A stretch of 64,000 bases of DNA from NCBI RefSeq assembly GCF_038002345.1, contig NZ_JBBOCJ010000001.1, forward strand, positions 558,001 to 622,000. The letters run 5' to 3'. Position numbers and translations under genes: made by a program. This document shows, piece after piece, positions 63,062 through 64,000 of the stretch. The stretch is from Paenibacillus sp. FSL M7-0420 (GTDB taxonomy: Bacteria; Bacillota; Bacilli; Paenibacillales; Paenibacillaceae). The notes under the pieces were generated by a model, which saw only the letters and a program-made list of their open reading frames with translations, had not been told where the DNA came from and did no database searches. Each line of letters starts with the position of its first letter. The first letter of the stretch is position 1.

Positions 63062-64000
63062 ATGAGTGCAATCGCCGGGATCTATTCTATGCAGCATGGG
63101 CCGCTGGACCCGGAGCTTGGCCCGCGCCTGATGCAGGAGCTGCAGCGTTATCCGGCGGATGATGCCCGGGGCTGGAGTGCGGATGGGCTGTTTCTCGGGT
63201 GCCACGCACAGTGGATTACCCCGCAGTCCCGGGGCGAGGTGCTTCCTTATTATGATCCGCAGCGGAAGCTGGCGATCGTAGCTGATGCCATTATTGATAA
63301 CCGCAGCGAGCTCTTCGGACAACTTCAGGTTGTCCGGGAGGATCGGGAGTCGATGCCGGACAGCCTGCTGATTCTTCTGGCCTATGAGAAATGGGGAGAT
63401 CAGGCTCCGGTGCATCTGGTCGGAGATTTTGCCTTCATGATCTGGGATGCCGGCAGGCAGACGCTGTTTGGAGCGAGGGATTTCTCGGGGAGCCGGACGC
63501 TGTACTTCCACCGCTCAGGCAGACAGTTCTCCTTCTGTACCGTGATTCATCCGCTATTCACGCTAATGGATGGAGGGCACGAGCTGCATGAAGGCTGGAT
63601 CTCGGAATATCTGGCGGGCCAGGGCCGGATGGATGTCGCGGATATGTTCTCCACGGTCTATCAGGGTGTGGAGCAGCTGCCCCCGGCGCATTCGATGACG
63701 GTCAGTCCGCAGGGGATTACCTTCTCCAGGTATTACACCTTCCAGACTCCGCCGCCACTCCGGCTGCGCAGCAATGGGGAGTATGAGGAAGCGTTCCGTG
63801 AGGTGTTCGGACGGGCTGTCCGGGACCGGCTGCGTACCCACCTTGAAGCTGGTGCGAACTTAAGCGGCGGGCTGGATTCAGGGGCGGTGGTGAGCTTTGC
63901 GGCGGAGGAGCTTCGCCGTACCGGCAAGCTGCTCCACACGTTCAGCTCGTATCCTCTGGATCACTTTACAGGGTTCAAGCTGGGCCAGCGGGTGACTGAT
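63062..64000 (+). CDS. Lasso-peptide-type asparagine synthetase homologue (macrolactam cyclase), 3' partial
   Basis: First 313 residues of an asparagine-synthetase-like protein that runs off the window. The glutaminase-like domain (1-200) starts MSAIAGIY, lacking the Cys2 nucleophile needed for glutamine use, while GDFAFMIWD and FGARDFSGSRTLYF are kept. The synthetase domain shows the PP-loop SGGLDSGAVV at about 262-271. Loss of Cys2 is typical of lasso cyclases, which adenylate an Asp or Glu side chain of the precursor and close the macrolactam ring without glutamine. LGCHAQWITPQSRGE and IVADAIIDNRSELF also recall lasso cyclases of Bacillus and Paenibacillus. GGAGGT lies five bases before the ATG. 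Kinase, B1, B2 and precursor genes would be expected to the right. Confidence 0.78.
   Translation, partial: MSAIAGIYSMQHGPLDPELGPRLMQELQRYPADDARGWSADGLFLGCHAQWITPQSRGEVLPYYDPQRKLAIVADAIIDNRSELFGQLQVVREDRESMPDSLLILLAYEKWGDQAPVHLVGDFAFMIWDAGRQTLFGARDFSGSRTLYFHRSGRQFSFCTVIHPLFTLMDGGHELHEGWISEYLAGQGRMDVADMFSTVYQGVEQLPPAHSMTVSPQGITFSRYYTFQTPPPLRLRSNGEYEEAFREVFGRAVRDRLRTHLEAGANLSGGLDSGAVVSFAAEELRRTGKLLHTFSSYPLDHFTGFKLGQRVTD

Overview
The window is bacterial chromosomal DNA, almost certainly from a Paenibacillus-type member of the Bacillota. It is moderately GC-rich, and most genes have strong AGGAGG-like ribosome binding sites. The contents fit that group: SLH-anchored surface protein, GH11 xylanase, plant-wall glycosidases and phosphorylases, many AraC regulators, DUF4003/DUF4304/DUF4317 proteins and DesK/GGDEF-era style membrane sensors. 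I saw no rRNA, tRNA, CRISPR array, phage or insertion sequence.

Layout. 1-2366: end of an iron-siderophore locus (FhuF-type reductase, AraC regulator fused to a siderophore-binding domain), with a Fur-like box between them. 2397-6685: XRE regulator with a small membrane protein, divergent from a two-subunit ABC exporter. 6759-12400: diguanylate cyclase, APH-like kinase, DUF4317, a 51-bp tandem repeat array, DUF4304 and a membrane protein. 12674-18520: 1,948-residue SLH surface protein with five 156-residue repeats. 18703-24362: Nudix hydrolase, then an AraC regulator divergent from GH105 and GH112 genes (rhamnogalacturonan-I breakdown), then yaaA. 24506-33375: 1,126-residue HEAT-repeat protein, GNAT, ROK regulator, polyol dehydrogenase, a second 51-bp array, secreted GH11 xylanase with a cre site, and an FGE-like lipoprotein. 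33602-38516: GT-C membrane protein with a small lipoprotein, ClbS/DfsB-like protein, phosphatase, AraC-GyrI regulator, GNAT. 38887-44038: asymmetric heterodimeric ABC exporter divergent from an amino-acid permease. 44178-49633: DUF4003, GH94 phosphorylase with aldo/keto reductase, SDR. 49860-53133: MacB-type ABC ATPase with FtsX permease. 53730-59592: complete oligopeptide ABC transporter operon (A-B-C-D-F) with a long structured leader. 59819-62799: PIG-V-like membrane protein, DUF45 metallopeptidase, GNAT. 63062-64000: start of a lasso-peptide-type asparagine synthetase homologue that runs off the window.

The strongest leads are: the lasso cyclase at the right edge, which lacks the catalytic Cys2 and probably opens a RiPP cluster; the GH105-GH112 pair; the xylanase leader, where a cre overlaps the promoter and a Shine-Dalgarno-like stabiliser lies at the predicted transcript 5' end; the unclassified structured leader of the oligopeptide operon with a 32-bp perfect palindrome after its first gene; and the two intergenic arrays sharing a 51-bp period. 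Function names rest on motifs and remembered family features; no search was run.
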